From Siniperca chuatsi (taxonomy: Eukaryota; Chordata; Actinopteri; Centrarchiformes; Sinipercidae), in NCBI RefSeq assembly GCF_020085105.1, contig NC_058045.1, forward strand, positions 9,751,833-9,815,832: a DNA stretch of 64,000 nucleotides, in the 5' to 3' direction. The position numbers and the translations under genes are program-made. Below the pieces are notes generated by a model. The model had not been told where the DNA came from and did not search any database. It was given only the letters and a program-made list of their open reading frames with translations. Of the stretch, positions 1-12,053 are shown one piece after another (positions within the stretch are counted from its first letter, which is position 1; each line of letters starts with the position of its first letter).

Positions 1-456
1 ATCTAATGCTTGAAATTTATGACTATTGCCAAACATACAAGCATGTCAGTTTATCTGCTAAGAATAGTCGTGTGACAAACACACTATGGTACCAAGGCAG
101 TTACATTTGTATATGGACTTGGATGTTAGTATTTTTCTCCCAACATTTGGTAGTGTACATTTAGTCTTTTATATGTATATTCTTATGTTACCTTTTTATA
201 ATCTTCTTTAATTTAATTTCTGTATAATGAGCTCTCGGCCACGTCTATATACACATGTTATTTTTGGTCCAGTTCTGTACAGTACATACATATAAAACCT
301 AGAATGAATGACAAAAAGATTGTATCCATACACCTGGGATGGCTGTGTTGATATTTACTGTGATTCTCTAAGGATATGCATTTCATTAAGTTTCATAAGG
401 CTTGTATTTTCTTTGTTTTTGCTGATAACAGCAGTTCCTCTGTTCTTTTCACACAG
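1..456 (+). other. adam10: adam10 intron 1 (3' part)
   Basis: AT-rich sequence ending in a pyrimidine-rich acceptor with AG at 455-456. The first adam10 exon, which encodes the start codon and signal peptide, lies upstream of the window. No other feature is seen here. Confidence 0.8.
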
Positions 457-3400
457 GCCACTATAGAAATCCCCTGAACAAGTACATCCGTCACTATGAA
501 GGCCTGTCCTACGAAACAGAGCTTGTGCACAGCAAGCATGAGAGGGCCAAGAGGGCGCTCTCTCATGAAGACAAGTTCCTTCATTTAGACTTTCATGCCC
601 ATGGAAGGTTTGTCAGTTTTTCCAGATATTAACCTGAAGGGAAATTCTGTTTGGATCTCTGTCTATTTTTTTTTTTTGTCTTCTCATTTATCTCTTTGTC
701 TTTGTCTGTTTTATACGTTTTCAAAGGTCATCCCATATGCCTACATTGTTTATGATTAAAGGTGGAGGTCAGCTGTAGCACAGATTTGCAGTGTGATTGA
801 AAGTGGTTTACATTTAATCCTGTTTTATGAAATCAAAGACCTGGTCAGGGGCATCACATTGGCTGCGTGGTGAGGACAGATTTTAAATCTCAGCCATGGT
901 TCTTTCTGTATAGTTTCTATGGTCTCCATTAGAGCTAAAACGCTCAATCGATTGATTGACAGGAAATTAACTAGCAAGTATTTTGATAATGGATTAATTG
1001 TTCAAGCTATTTTTCAAAAAAAAATATCAGACATTTCCTAGTTACAGCTTCTCAGTTGTGAGGATTTTCTGCGTTTCTTTGTCTTATGTGATAGTAAACT
1101 GATCATTTTTGGGCTTGGGACATTTGGTTGGCCAAAACAAGCTATTTGAATACATGAATTTGGACTTAAGATAATTGTAAATTAATCGTCAGATTAATGG
1201 ATAATAAAAATGACTGGTAGTTGCAGCCCTAGTGTAGGTTTGTTTTGATTTCCTGCCACAGTCTAAATACTAGCACGTCAGGTGAAGTAGAAACCGTTTA
1301 TGTGTTTGTGTGTATGTTAGTCAGCCCTGTGATGGATCAGCTGTTTCCAGGGTGTTTCTGTTCACTTGATATCTGGGTGGGAACCCCCTCAAGGTATAGA
1401 AGATGGTTGGATGGATACGTATAGTCCTTGTCATGGTTCATCCAGCATTTTGAAGAGGTGGTGTTGTTTGATAGATACGCTCTCCATGACAAAGTCAAGA
1501 CCATCTGGCTGGGAGCTTGGCAAAGACTGTTTATCGTCCTGTCTGTAGCAGGCCTGCTGTTCCCAGACTCTGATGCTCCTTAATAGGGAAGTGGACGATA
1601 AGAGCTGTGCAAACACAAACACACGGAAGGAAGATGTCTGTTTCTTTGAAAAGCAGGAATGTGTCCGTTTCTTTTCATTTGAATTCATGAAAAAGCTAGA
1701 GACACAATTCAAATTCTTACATTTAATTTGCAGCACCCCATCCGCCTTCCACTTGCTGGTTTTGTGTATGAACGGCTTACATTTGTCCCCTGAGATTAAG
1801 TCATAACAGAAAACAACTGTGGTTCAATAGGTTCTGTACACATACAGGGCCAGATTAGTGTGCCATCATGTCAAATTTGACCATATTTTTCTGATTCTCT
1901 AAATTTTACTGCATTTCTTGCAGTTAATTTAACTGCTGTGCCTAGCCTACATAACCGTAACTTATACACAATACGAGCATACAATTAAGAGCACTGTGTA
2001 GGTGTTACATGAAACCCAAGGTTTACTGTAACATCTTGGTTTCTCTGCCATATGTTGATGATTTAAAAAAAAAAACAGCATTGTTTCAAGATGTCCTAAT
2101 TTGCTATTCCCTCTCTTGTAAGAGACTGCAGTTCTCCTTCTGCAAGAGAAAACAGCTTAGATGTTTTCTCTCTGCCAATTCATGCCCTTCCTTTCACCCT
2201 TTTTTCTCCTTTCATTTGCATTTTCCTTTTTCTCAAAGGCTGGGTGAATATTGCTTACCTCCCAAAGTGAGGCCAAATTCAGATCCACTCCCAAATCCAG
2301 CAGAGAGTTTTGGGACATCACAGAGACAAACTTCTCACAATATAGCGAACACTGTTGTCCCATGTTGTAACCTGTGTCATCATATTCAATTGTCTTTTGT
2401 TTTTCTATTGTCTATAGTTTAATTTCTTTGTTTTCAGGCATTTTAATTTACGTATGAAGAGGGATACCACCTTGTTTGCCCAAGATTTGAAGGTGGAAGT
2501 TTCAGGAGAAGAGATTCCATTTGATACCTCTCATATCTACACTGGAGAAATCTACGGTAAGACTCTCACTCTCATTTGAATATACTTGTTTTAATGTATC
2601 ACTGCAGTAATGCGGCCCAAGACAGTTGTTTTATGTTTTTCTGAAACATGAATACCTGATCTTGTGTGAATCCTCTGATACCTGCTGTACCTCTGTAATT
2701 TGGATTCCCAGGTGAGAAAGGTACACTGACTCATGGCTCCATTGTGGATGGTAAGTTTGAAGGCTTCATTCAGAGCTACCACGGCACCTACTACGTGGAG
2801 CCTGCTGAGAGATACCTGGGGGCCAAAGACGTGCACTTCCACTCAGTCATCTATCACGAAGACGACATACGTGAGTCCCCAGCAACTTCAGCTACGCAAA
2901 TACTTTGACCGGCCGTTTTCTTATAATCATCGTGTATGTGTAATTGGATGCATGCATATGTAAATGTATGATCGGGAAAGTGCAAGGTTAGGGCAGCTGA
3001 GCTGATGGAAGCAGACTGGTGCGATCGCCCTCCAGGGAGGAGAGATACCCAGGGTGCTCATTAGCTGAGTAACATGATCTTTCTCTCAGGCTACTGGCTC
3101 ATTTTAGCAGTCTTTACGATGTTGGTACTTATAGTGAACATCAAGCTTACTTCACTACACTGGCACCCCCTAATTTGAAATCATCTGTGTACATATAGTA
3201 TGTGGCTGAGGGGCAAATTAAACAGAAATGTGAGAGGAATCGCTAATGAGAACGACAGGAAAGTAACAGCTCACATAGCAAAGCTAGGCTCAAGTGGTGT
3301 GTAAGTACATCCATTAGCTGATCATGAATAGTGCCAGAAATAGAGTGACTCAGGGGGTTAAGTAGCTAACATTGTCTCCCATAATCCTAACAGTGTTGTG

Positions 3401-4056
3401 TCTGCCTATCTCACTCAGACTATCCGCACAAGTACGGCCCAGAGGGAGGCTGTGCTGATAGCTCAGTGTTTGAAAGGATGAAGAGGTACCAAGCCTCTGC
3501 CGTAGAGAAGCCACCCAAGGTGAACTTCACCGCACACCATAGTAACACTATAGTAAACCCTTACAGTATCTAATTAAAGGGATAGTAATTAACATTTTTC
3601 CTACTTAGTCAGGGTCAGATGGATGCCTTTTTTAAGTCTCTGTATGCAGTTAGAAGTTATATTAACTTGTGAGAATAGCCTCTTTCAGCTCAATTCATGG
3701 ATGTCTACACAATTAATTAGTAGCTCATCTCAATGGCAGGAAAAAAGTTGTTCTTTGCTGAAAGTTGTATACTTCATTTTAAATTAGGGTTGTATGCAGC
3801 AATGCCTGGTTTCCTGTTTGAAATTTAAAGAGTAACTTAACACCAGGCTAGAAAGAAGTGTTTTGCTACCCTTGCTGGTTGAAGGTTTCAGGCCTGTTTC
3901 ACCTGTGACGCTGGGTGTCCACACCCAACCGTGATGCCACTGGGTCTTGAAGTACACCTGTTAGGTTTGCAACGAGATTTTCACAGTACGATAATTACGA
4001 TTAAAAAAATAAAATATAATATAAAATACGACTAAAAAGGACAATTGTTGTTGTTG

Positions 4057-4117
<61 letters not shown>

Positions 4118-7100
4118 CATCATCATCAGTTACAATGACCCTTAAAAGAATGAAAACAGAAGGGTTTCTTTGGTTGAACAAACGCTTTATTTTAATTTAA
4201 CAAAATAAAAACAAAACGTGGTATAAACTTGAAATATATATTTTTTAATAACACTAATGCGGTAGAATTCAGTACCATTGATAAGGAAATGTACATGGTA
4301 TGATATGTCGATTTTCATACTGCTGCAACCCTAACACCTGTACATCATTGCAGCAAAGTAATCAGAATCAGAAATACTTTATTGATCCCCGAGGGGAAAC
4401 TCTTTTGTTACAGCAGCTCACCATCACGTCAGTGCACACAGGAATAGAAGTACTAAGCAAAAAATATAATACACTATCATACAGGTCAGATAATAAATTA
4501 AGTACCAAGTGGGTATAAGTATAAAATTAAGTGTGAAGTACAAAGTGGGTTTACCGGTTGATGATAATAATACGGTATAAAGTAATAGTGCATGAACTGT
4601 CAAGTTAAGTGTAGCTTATTAAGATTATAATGAGTTGGAGGATATTGCACAGCAGTAATAGAAGTATGAATAAATATCAATAAATAGGGAATTTTAAACT
4701 GAAACAGAATATATTGCACTGGAGTATTAACACAGAATATTGCACAATTATGTCAAGTTTTGCAGAGATGTTAATGATCAATGTCCAGTTTAATGACTTA
4801 GGGTCATATAGACTAACACTTAAGAAGTTAAACCACTGGGGGTCAGGGGAAAAAAAGATGTTCAGGGGCTGTTAAGTTACTCTTTTAAATGCAAAGCCTG
4901 GAAATATACAACAAATAGCAGCAAATATTCTTTATTCATTATTTGGATCCCCATTAGCTGCCACTAAGGTAGCAGCTACTCTCAAATAGCAAATGTCCAT
5001 GAAAGTATTATTCCCATGGAAATATTGTATGTTAAAACTCTATGAAAAAAGTGACATTACTACTCCTCAACACACAATATTAAACAAGTAAACTTGAATT
5101 CTGCATTGTTGACTAGTCAAACATAGTTAACCCTGATACAAAAGATTTTTTTTTTCTCAAGTTGTGCCTATTTTTTCTAACACAAACAAAGATGGTAGCC
5201 AGAAATGACATGTCCTTGTTGAATTTGTACCATGTGAACCTTTGTTCCTATTATTTCTTCCTTTTCCCTAATATATGTGACATATACAGTACATGTTCCT
5301 CAGCAGAGTTGCAGTTCATGAACATACTGCAGCTGAAAAACCACAGCCTAAAAATACCGGACATTATTTATTTAGTCACTGTTTGGTTGAAAATGCTTTA
5401 TATATGTTTTATTTAACTGTCTATTTCCTACTCTCCATCTCCTGTGCTGCTCACACCAGGAGCTCCACACTGAGGCGGGCTCTAATGACCCTGTGTTGCT
5501 GAGGAAGAAGAGGATGGCCCAGGCTGAGAAAAACACCTGCCAGCTTTTCATTCAGACTGACCACCTCTTCTACAAGTACTACAAGACCAGAGAGGCCGTC
5601 ATTGCTCAGGTAATACGCAATCACTGTCACTCACTTGACACATGCTACTGTGGTGCTGTTAGAATTCGATTTACACAGTCTGTCGGGTTTGTGTCTGATG
5701 TTGGTGGAGAGGCACATTTTTAACCAACAGTAACATTAAAGAGTATAAAGGCTAATTAGTATTGGAATAATTACACTTCTTATTTAGTGCAAGGGGTGAG
5801 TCATAACACTTACAACAGAGCAGAGACTAGAGCATAGAACAAAAAACAAAAAAAAACAAAACCCTCTAAATTAGGGTTGTACGGAGTAATGTCTGGTTTC
5901 CTGTTTGGAATTTAAAACTCAGAGCCTGGAAGTACACAACAAATGGCAACAAATAGACAGTGTCCATGAAATAGACTTTTTTTTCTTTTTTGCAGAGAGT
6001 TAGATGAGAAGATCGATACCACACTGTCAACACGATATAACATGTTCATTAGTGAGCTTTAGAGGTGCTGGTAGGCATATTTTGTAACCTTTGGACAGAG
6101 CCAGGCTAGCTGTTTCCCCATGTTTCCAGTCTTTATGCTAAGCTAAGCTAACTGCCTGCAGGCATTTACTATACAGACATCAGCAAGAAAGCACATAAGC
6201 ATATTTCTCATGTCGAACTATTCCTTTAAATTTCTACAAAAAAGTGACATTATTACTCCTCAAATACAATATGAAACAAGTAAACCTGTCTACTTTTCGA
6301 TGCTGTATTATTAACTAGTTGAACATTAGGTAACCCACTGACTGTGCACACCATACAGAGACACTAACAAAATCACAGTTGTTTCGAACAATCTGACAAC
6401 GTACTCTGTACTATGCAGAAAAATGAGACCGATATTTACCTCTTTACATGTATACTGTCAGTGTTTTGTACATTATGGTTACACACAGTATGGATTGAAT
6501 CTGGCAGTGAGAGCCAACAGGCAGTTAAAATTGTGCCTAGACACTCGTGGTTGAAGCTTTTTTGTTATGTCTTACTCTTTCAGATCTCCAGTCATGTCAA
6601 GGCCATCGATGCCATCTATCAGGGCACAGACTTCATGGGCATTCGCAACATCAGCTTCATGGTGAAAAGAATCAGAGTAAGTCTTGTGTTTATTTTATGT
6701 TTACATTTTAGATTTGGTCACTTCTTCCCTCTGAACTCATCATCATCCTCTTGTGTAGATAAACACCACTAATGATGAGAGGGACAGGTCCAACCCGTTC
6801 CGCTTTGCCAACATCGGGGTGGAGAAGTTCCTGGAGCTGAACTCGGAGCAGAACCATGACGACTACTGCTTGGCTTATGTTTTCACCGACAGAGACTTTG
6901 ATGACGGGGTGTTGGGTTTGGCCTGGGTGGGAGCCCCTTCAGGTACTGAAAGACAGTCGGTGTGTCATGTGTGATCAGCAACTGCAAAAAATCTATCCAA
7001 TTTTTAAAGCAAGATATTAATACATCCATAACATTTTTAAATCATTATACAACACATCATATTATTTGTACTGGGTTGTAGGCACATTAACATTAGGGAC

Positions 7101-10100
7101 ACCCAATCTTGGTTGAATATGAGATTATTCAAGGAAAGTATCCGTAATTTACAGTATAAGTTAATTGTACTTATCTGCATTGTACATTGCAGCTACAACA
7201 AGAAAAAGTGTCAGTGGTATTTCGGATTGCAAATACTGATTGATTCAGACTGTTATGAGAACCAACTGCAGCTTCAAATATCAACTCAGACAATATGCAG
7301 ATGTGATGATTCCCAAAGGTTTGGTTGCACTCTGTTACTGATGTGGTAAAGTGAAATAGCAACTTAGATGTGTTCTGTGCTACATTCTTAATTTAATGGA
7401 AAATATTGCACTGTTGAAATCTTTGATTTACTGTGGGAGGTTATGTGTCTTCTTCCTGGCGATGACAAACAAAATTTTTATTTAACATGTACTGTAAACA
7501 CATTGATCTGTCAGCCTCATTATGTTTTGAAGTAAGGCATTATGTCATGTGGACATTAATTGAAACATTGTCATGACATTAATCAGACTCTCCCTTTTTA
7601 ATGAGCAAAATCCTTCATTTTTTGTAGCTGTGGTTTGGAAGAAGGTTTGTTCCAACTCGTGTTTTTCATTCTCAGGGAGCTCCGGGGGCATCTGTGAAAA
7701 AAGCAAGCTATACTCAGACGGCAAAAAGAAGTCTCTCAACACTGGTATAATCACTGTACAGAACTATGCCTCCCATGTACCTCCAAAAGTCTCTCATATC
7801 ACTTTTGCACATGAAGTAGGACACAACTTTGGCTCCCCGGTGAGTGACTTAACGTGCCACATTTATGCACGGTGAGAATGAATTTATTAGGCTCGTATAC
7901 TTTGTCCCTTCTTCTTTTAACCTGTGATTGTTTTATTTTTTCTTTCTCGCTCTCAGCACGACTCTGGATCTGAGTGCACCCCAGGAGAATCCAAGAGCCA
8001 AGACAAGAAGGAGAAGGGCAATTATATCATGTATGCAAGAGCTACATCAGGAGACAAGCTCAACAACAATAAGTTCTCAATCTGTAGCGTGCGCAACATC
8101 AGCCAGGTGCTGGAGAAAAAGAGAAGCAACTGTTTTGTCGGTATGTTTCACTGTTTTTAACTTCATTTATCTGTCCAACTTGAAGTTTTGTAAATTTAAA
8201 CCACATTATTTTTATTCTGCTTTCCCTGTCGTGAAGAGTGTGGGAGATTTTTAACCCTATTGCCCTAATTAGTGAATTAATTCGAGTTGGAGTTCGAACT
8301 GGAGATGCACCAACATTTTGGCTGGGATTAGTTTTGAAAAGCAATTTTGGCATTAGTCCAGTGTTATTTTTACTGACAGTATTTGGCATATCGTGGAATT
8401 TTGCTTTGTGATCTTTTTCTTTTTGCAAGTGTCAAACTTAATACAAATGTCAAATCAGTGGCATAACAAAAACAATTTTTAAAGTCACTCAGTTACTTAA
8501 CCATATGATTGGCATGCCTAAAAATCTCTTTTGCACATGCTGTTGTTCGAAGTCTCACGCATATCCGTCTTAGCTGATATGACTGGGAAAATATTACATA
8601 TTTGTTTAGGCTTCCAAAAACTGTCTTGGTCCACCCTACCGCTTTACATTTTTGCCTTTCCTCAAACAAACTGACGAGGAGTGTCTGTTTGAGTTTAATG
8701 TTGCATTGGGCTCTCTCGTCTGTCTCTTTGAGAACACTGATTTTGTTTCCCTGTTGATTGCAGCAACTCATTCTCTTCAGAACAATATTTGTTTGGTTTG
8801 GTTTTGTAATGACAGTTTTCATAGTAAATGTCTGACTTCTTGTACTGAGGGCTAAAAGTGTATGAGAAGTCAAAGTATGAAACAACATGTTCCAGTTTTT
8901 GGGGACCAGACTCAATGTTTATTTTTCCTTCCCCAAACAGAGTCTGGCCAGCCCATCTGTGGTAATGGCCTGGTGGAGCCAGGAGAGGAGTGTGACTGCG
9001 GCTACAGTGATCAGTGCAGGGACCAGTGCTGCTATGACGCCAACCAGGCTGACAACAAGAAGTGCAAATTAAAACCCAACAAAGTCTGCAGGTAGATGTG
9101 GATGCTGTTTTTACATTTTTGTTTGCCTGACCATTTTGATGTTTCATAAGGAAGCTCTTCCAGCTCATTTGTGATAATTCATGACCAAACACTTCTTTCC
9201 TCACCAGTCCCAGCCAGGGTCCTTGTTGTACTGCTGAGTGCTCTTACAAGGGTCGTAATGAGAAGTGCAGAGAGGAGTCAGAGTGCGCTCACCAGGGCAT
9301 GTGTAACGGAGTCAGTGCCCAGTGCCCCACATCTGAGCCCAAGGCCAACTTCACCGCCTGCCATGGAGAGACTCAAGTCTGCCTCAACGGGGTAAGTGGC
9401 TGAAGACTTAACACCTGGAAGAACTGGTTGTTATAGTAACTTTATATTCATACCAGTCAGTGTCTGATCTCGCCTGTCCTCACGCTCCTCCCCCACAGGG
9501 CTGCTCTGGCTCCATCTGTGAGAAGTATGGGCTTGAGGCATGCACCTGTGCCAGCCAGGATGGCAAGGATGAAACTGAGCTATGCCACGTGTGCTGCATG
9601 GAGAAGAGTGAGTCATTTACCATTTTTTCCACACCTTGATAACTAAGGTTTTTTTAAATAAAATATTTTTATTAAATCTGCTTGAGATCTTGTCTTTTTC
9701 ATTTGAATTGTGTTGACTGTCTGTGATTCATCTCCACAGTGAATCCCAACACGTGCAGCAGCACAGGATCAGAGCGTCTGGCTCGTTTCTTCAATAAGAA
9801 AGTGACCACGCTGCCAGCCGGCTCGCCTTGCAACGACTTCAAGGGCTACTGCGACGTGTTCATGAAGTGCCGTCTGGTGGATGCAGACGGACCGCTGGCC
9901 AGGCTGAAGAAGGCCATCTTCAACCCAGAGCTCTATGAGAACATTGCAGAGTGGATTGTGGTATGTATCAGCTTCTTGATTCTGATTGGATGATTAGTTA
10001 TTATTATGAGGTGTTTTTGTATTGATTGTACGTGATTTGTGCTTCATTCTCTTCTCTAGGCCCATTGGTGGGCAGTGTTATTGATGGGTATTGCCCTCAT

Positions 10101-12053
10101 CATGCTCATGGCTGGCTTCATTAAGATCTGTAGTGTGCACACACCAAGCAGTAACCCCAAACTTCCCCCTCCCAAACCACTTCCAGGTGAGTCCACAGAT
10201 TTACAAAGAAAGTTATTCATACCATTGATTAATTTAACTTTTATATATATTTATGTAGAAATACAAACCATGTGTTTGAAGTTGTGTGTGAACAGTTAAC
10301 CTGTTTACATGGATTTCTTTATAATTGATGTACCGCCTGCCACTCCACAGCACTGAAATATGTTGTTTGTTTGTAGTTGCAGGGTTGTTGTTTCGAAGGT
10401 GTTTGTGATATTGTGTCCATCCCTTGAAAATAAAATGTCTTTGTTGTTGCATCTATTAAGCCACATGCATTGTTTGAAAAAAGAAAAAAAAAAATACAAA
10501 AGATATGTTTAAGATGTTTACATGTCTCAATAAATAGAAACATTAGGCAGGATTCTAGTTATATTAACCAGGTCTTACACCAGATACTGAAATGATAGTA
10601 GCTGGTGTTTTGCCTTAATATGTTTATGATCAAATTCTTAATAAATATGATGATACTTGCAGTGGAATAAGCTCAAATCCTTACATTTTCAATTACAAGC
10701 GATCTTTAGTAAGGATTACCACAGTCACAGTGTTTGTGAAACTCTTTCCTGAAAGCAGTTATAGGCTTTAACTCACAGCATTGAACTTAATCTTTTAAAT
10801 CTTTGCACAGGCTGGAAGGCAGTTTTGCGACCAAAATGAAGTGTCTCTTATCGCCTCACTGTGTGCTTTGTTAACCCTATAGCTATACACCAATGCCTAT
10901 GAATGTGAACAATGTCACATGATTGATTTTTTTCTTTTTTTTGTATTTAGTTATTTTATTTTCTCTTACTGGATATTTTCATATTGCAACTCAAATTCTT
11001 TAGTTTGGTATGAATGCCATTAAATGAACAGACCTTGAGTCTCAGGAGTTTGGGAGTTCAGTAACATCTTCTTTATTGCCTTACTGGTTAAGGTCCCTAT
11101 GCTCTGTGTGATTTTGGGCTGTCCCAGAGGAAAGATGACAAGTGTGAGAGCAACCTGTTGAAATCTTTGCTCATCAAACAAAAAAAGTAGTCCTGGCTCA
11201 CACTGTGAGGCAAGTCTACCAGCCAATTAAGAGCTTCAGCAACCAAAAAAAGGCTGCATCAAAATTCTTTCAGTGTCAGAAATTTAGGACCACAATGTGA
11301 CTGCCGCTATGACTTACGTTTACAAACCAACCATATGGAATATGATATGTGATGCAGAATACATGATAGCTTAACACTACTGTTAAAAACACATTTTCTT
11401 CAAACTCCCAGCGCAGAATAATATTTCTCTTCCTCCTCTTTTGAGGTTATTTGATGCATAGAAGTGCCAGCGCCACAGCCATAGCTTAGTTTTGCTACAT
11501 TTTCAAAGCTTAAGAGCGCTGCAGAAAGATGATGCAAATTGATGCCGTGTATCTGTTTGAAACTGTTTCATTTTTTTTTCTGTTCACGTTGTAGTGCTAT
11601 GATTCACCACGCTTTCATCATATCATCTGACATGCCTCTAAATTGAAGTCGTACAGTGCGACCAGGATTTTATTAGACTCATCTCTCACTGTGTGACACG
11701 CAATGAACAAGACGGTTGTCATCGCAGTGTAGACACTAGTAGCAGAGTGTCACTAGGTGCAAGTTAGTTTGGAGTAAACCAGTCTGCAGTCTGTCTTTCA
11801 ACAAGCTCAATTAACTCCCTTTCTCCTAACAGGCACTTTGAAGAGGCGGCGAGCACAGCAGCAAGCTAACTCCCAGGTGCAGCACCAGTCTCAGCACCCG
11901 CATGCCCACCAGCACGGACACGGTGGACACGGCGGGCACGGCGGGCATGGCGGCCAGCGGCAACCCCAGAGGCAGCCTCAGCGGCAGGCACAGCCCCAGA
12001 GGCACCACCGTCAGCCTAGAGAGAACTATCAGATGGGCCAGATGAGACGCTGA
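457..12053 (+). CDS. adam10: ADAM10 (alpha-secretase metalloprotease), missing only its first exon
   Basis: Type I membrane zinc protease that sheds ectodomains such as Notch, APP and cadherins. Fifteen exons with matching phases: 457-607, 2438-2556, 2712-2870, 3419-3519, 5460-5609, 6584-6676, 6759-6942, 7676-7839, 7957-8140, 8941-9091, 9208-9391, 9499-9607, 9740-9960, 10060-10186, 11833-12053. They encode about 771 residues; the human protein totals 748. In order: prodomain with the GGCADS cysteine (codon 3451-3453), RKKR convertase site (5502-5513), metalloprotease with [11 protein letters not shown] and the Met-turn YIMYAR (Met 8029-8031), disintegrin domain from 8941, cysteine-rich domain to about 9960, one membrane helix (10060-10135), and a cytoplasmic tail with a PLPG proline-rich stretch and LKRRR. 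Sixteen exons in total agrees with the known vertebrate gene structure. The reading frame is intact throughout. The tail is longer than usual (separate entry). Teleosts often carry two adam10 copies; which one this is cannot be decided here. Confidence 0.98.
930..1235. repeat. Dispersed repeat R2 (TTGCAGCCCT end), copy 1
   Basis: Blocks TTGTGAGGATTTTCTG, GGTTGGCCAAAACAAGC and TAATAAAAATGACTGGTAGT ending TTGCAGCCCTA. The same layout recurs at 41395-41778, 52553-52903, 57598-57906 and 58163-58445. Non-coding; widespread in teleosts. Confidence 0.75.
4045..4130. repeat. Compound trinucleotide microsatellite (TTG)n(TTA)n(TCA)n
   Basis: TTG units run into more than 20 TTA units and then a few TCA units. 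Confidence 0.95.
4360..4800. repeat. Fish dispersed repeat starting with a CAGAATCAGAAATAC box
   Basis: The box at about 4361-4400 (AATCAGAATCAGAAATAC followed by TTTATTGATCCC and a GAGGGGAAA motif) is a very common teleost repeat end. The following AT-rich sequence with repeated TATTGCAC motifs fits the body of such elements. Confidence 0.55.
5871..6345. repeat. Dispersed repeat copy B in adam10 intron, interrupted by a MITE
   Basis: Second copy of the repeat at 3785-5130. It keeps the TTTAAA site intact, but is itself split by the MITE at about 5990-6230. Confidence 0.75.
5990..6230. mobile_element. MITE family M1, copy 1 (partial)
   Basis: Contains the family blocks GAGAGTTAGATGAGAAGAT, TTAGAGGTGCTGGTAGGCA and TTATGCTAAGCTAAGCTAAC, and ends in TCGAACTATTCCTTTAAA. 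The left end is missing. Confidence 0.75.
7810..7959 (+). other. adam10: ADAM10 zinc-binding site split by an intron
   Basis: The first two zinc-ligand histidines (codons 7810-7812 and 7822-7824) and the catalytic Glu (7813-7815) end one exon. The third histidine is the first codon of the next exon (7957-7959). The 117-base intron between them has phase 0 and a GT donor at 7840. All catalytic residues of the HExxHxxGxxH motif are present, so an active protease is expected. Confidence 0.95.
11833..12053 (+). CDS. adam10: adam10 last coding exon: expanded cytoplasmic tail
   Basis: Begins GTLKRRR as in mammals and ends [10 protein letters not shown], close to the mammalian end. Between them lie a block with nine histidines (11883-11957), including a GGH triplet array (11922-11954), and then a Gln/Arg/Pro block with three PQRQ-like units (about 11958-12020). 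From memory of the human tail, about 40 residues are extra. The repeat is GC-rich and codon-regular, which suggests growth by replication slippage. The frame is open to the TGA at 12051-12053. Confidence 0.95.

Larger units (their letters stand above)
3830..4882. mobile_element. DNA element inserted in repeat copy A, with target duplication
   Basis: Ends are the inverted repeat GAGTAACTTAAC / GTTAAGTTACTC. TTTAAA flanks both sides. The related, uninterrupted copy at about 5912-5925 has this site only once. There is no coding capacity. The element contains the TTG/TTA microsatellite and a CAGAATCAGAAATACTTTATT-type fish repeat. Confidence 0.75.
3785..5130. repeat. Dispersed repeat copy A in adam10 intron 5, interrupted
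   Basis: Shares ordered blocks with 5871-6345: TTAGGGTTGTA...TGGTTTCCTGTTTG, then GCCTGGAA.TA.ACAACAAAT, then GTGACATTA.TACTCCTCAA. In this copy the first two blocks are split by an inserted element at 3830-4882. Confidence 0.75.

Noticed and set aside
2009-2422. 137-codon plus-strand frame in adam10 intron
   Set aside because: Directly precedes the acceptor at 2437, low-complexity Ser/Phe/Cys-rich, and out of the gene's phase; chance.
8493-9204. Overlapping minus-strand frames of 140 and 169 codons
   Set aside because: They overlap a true adam10 disintegrin exon on the plus strand and extend through intron sequence; no homology.
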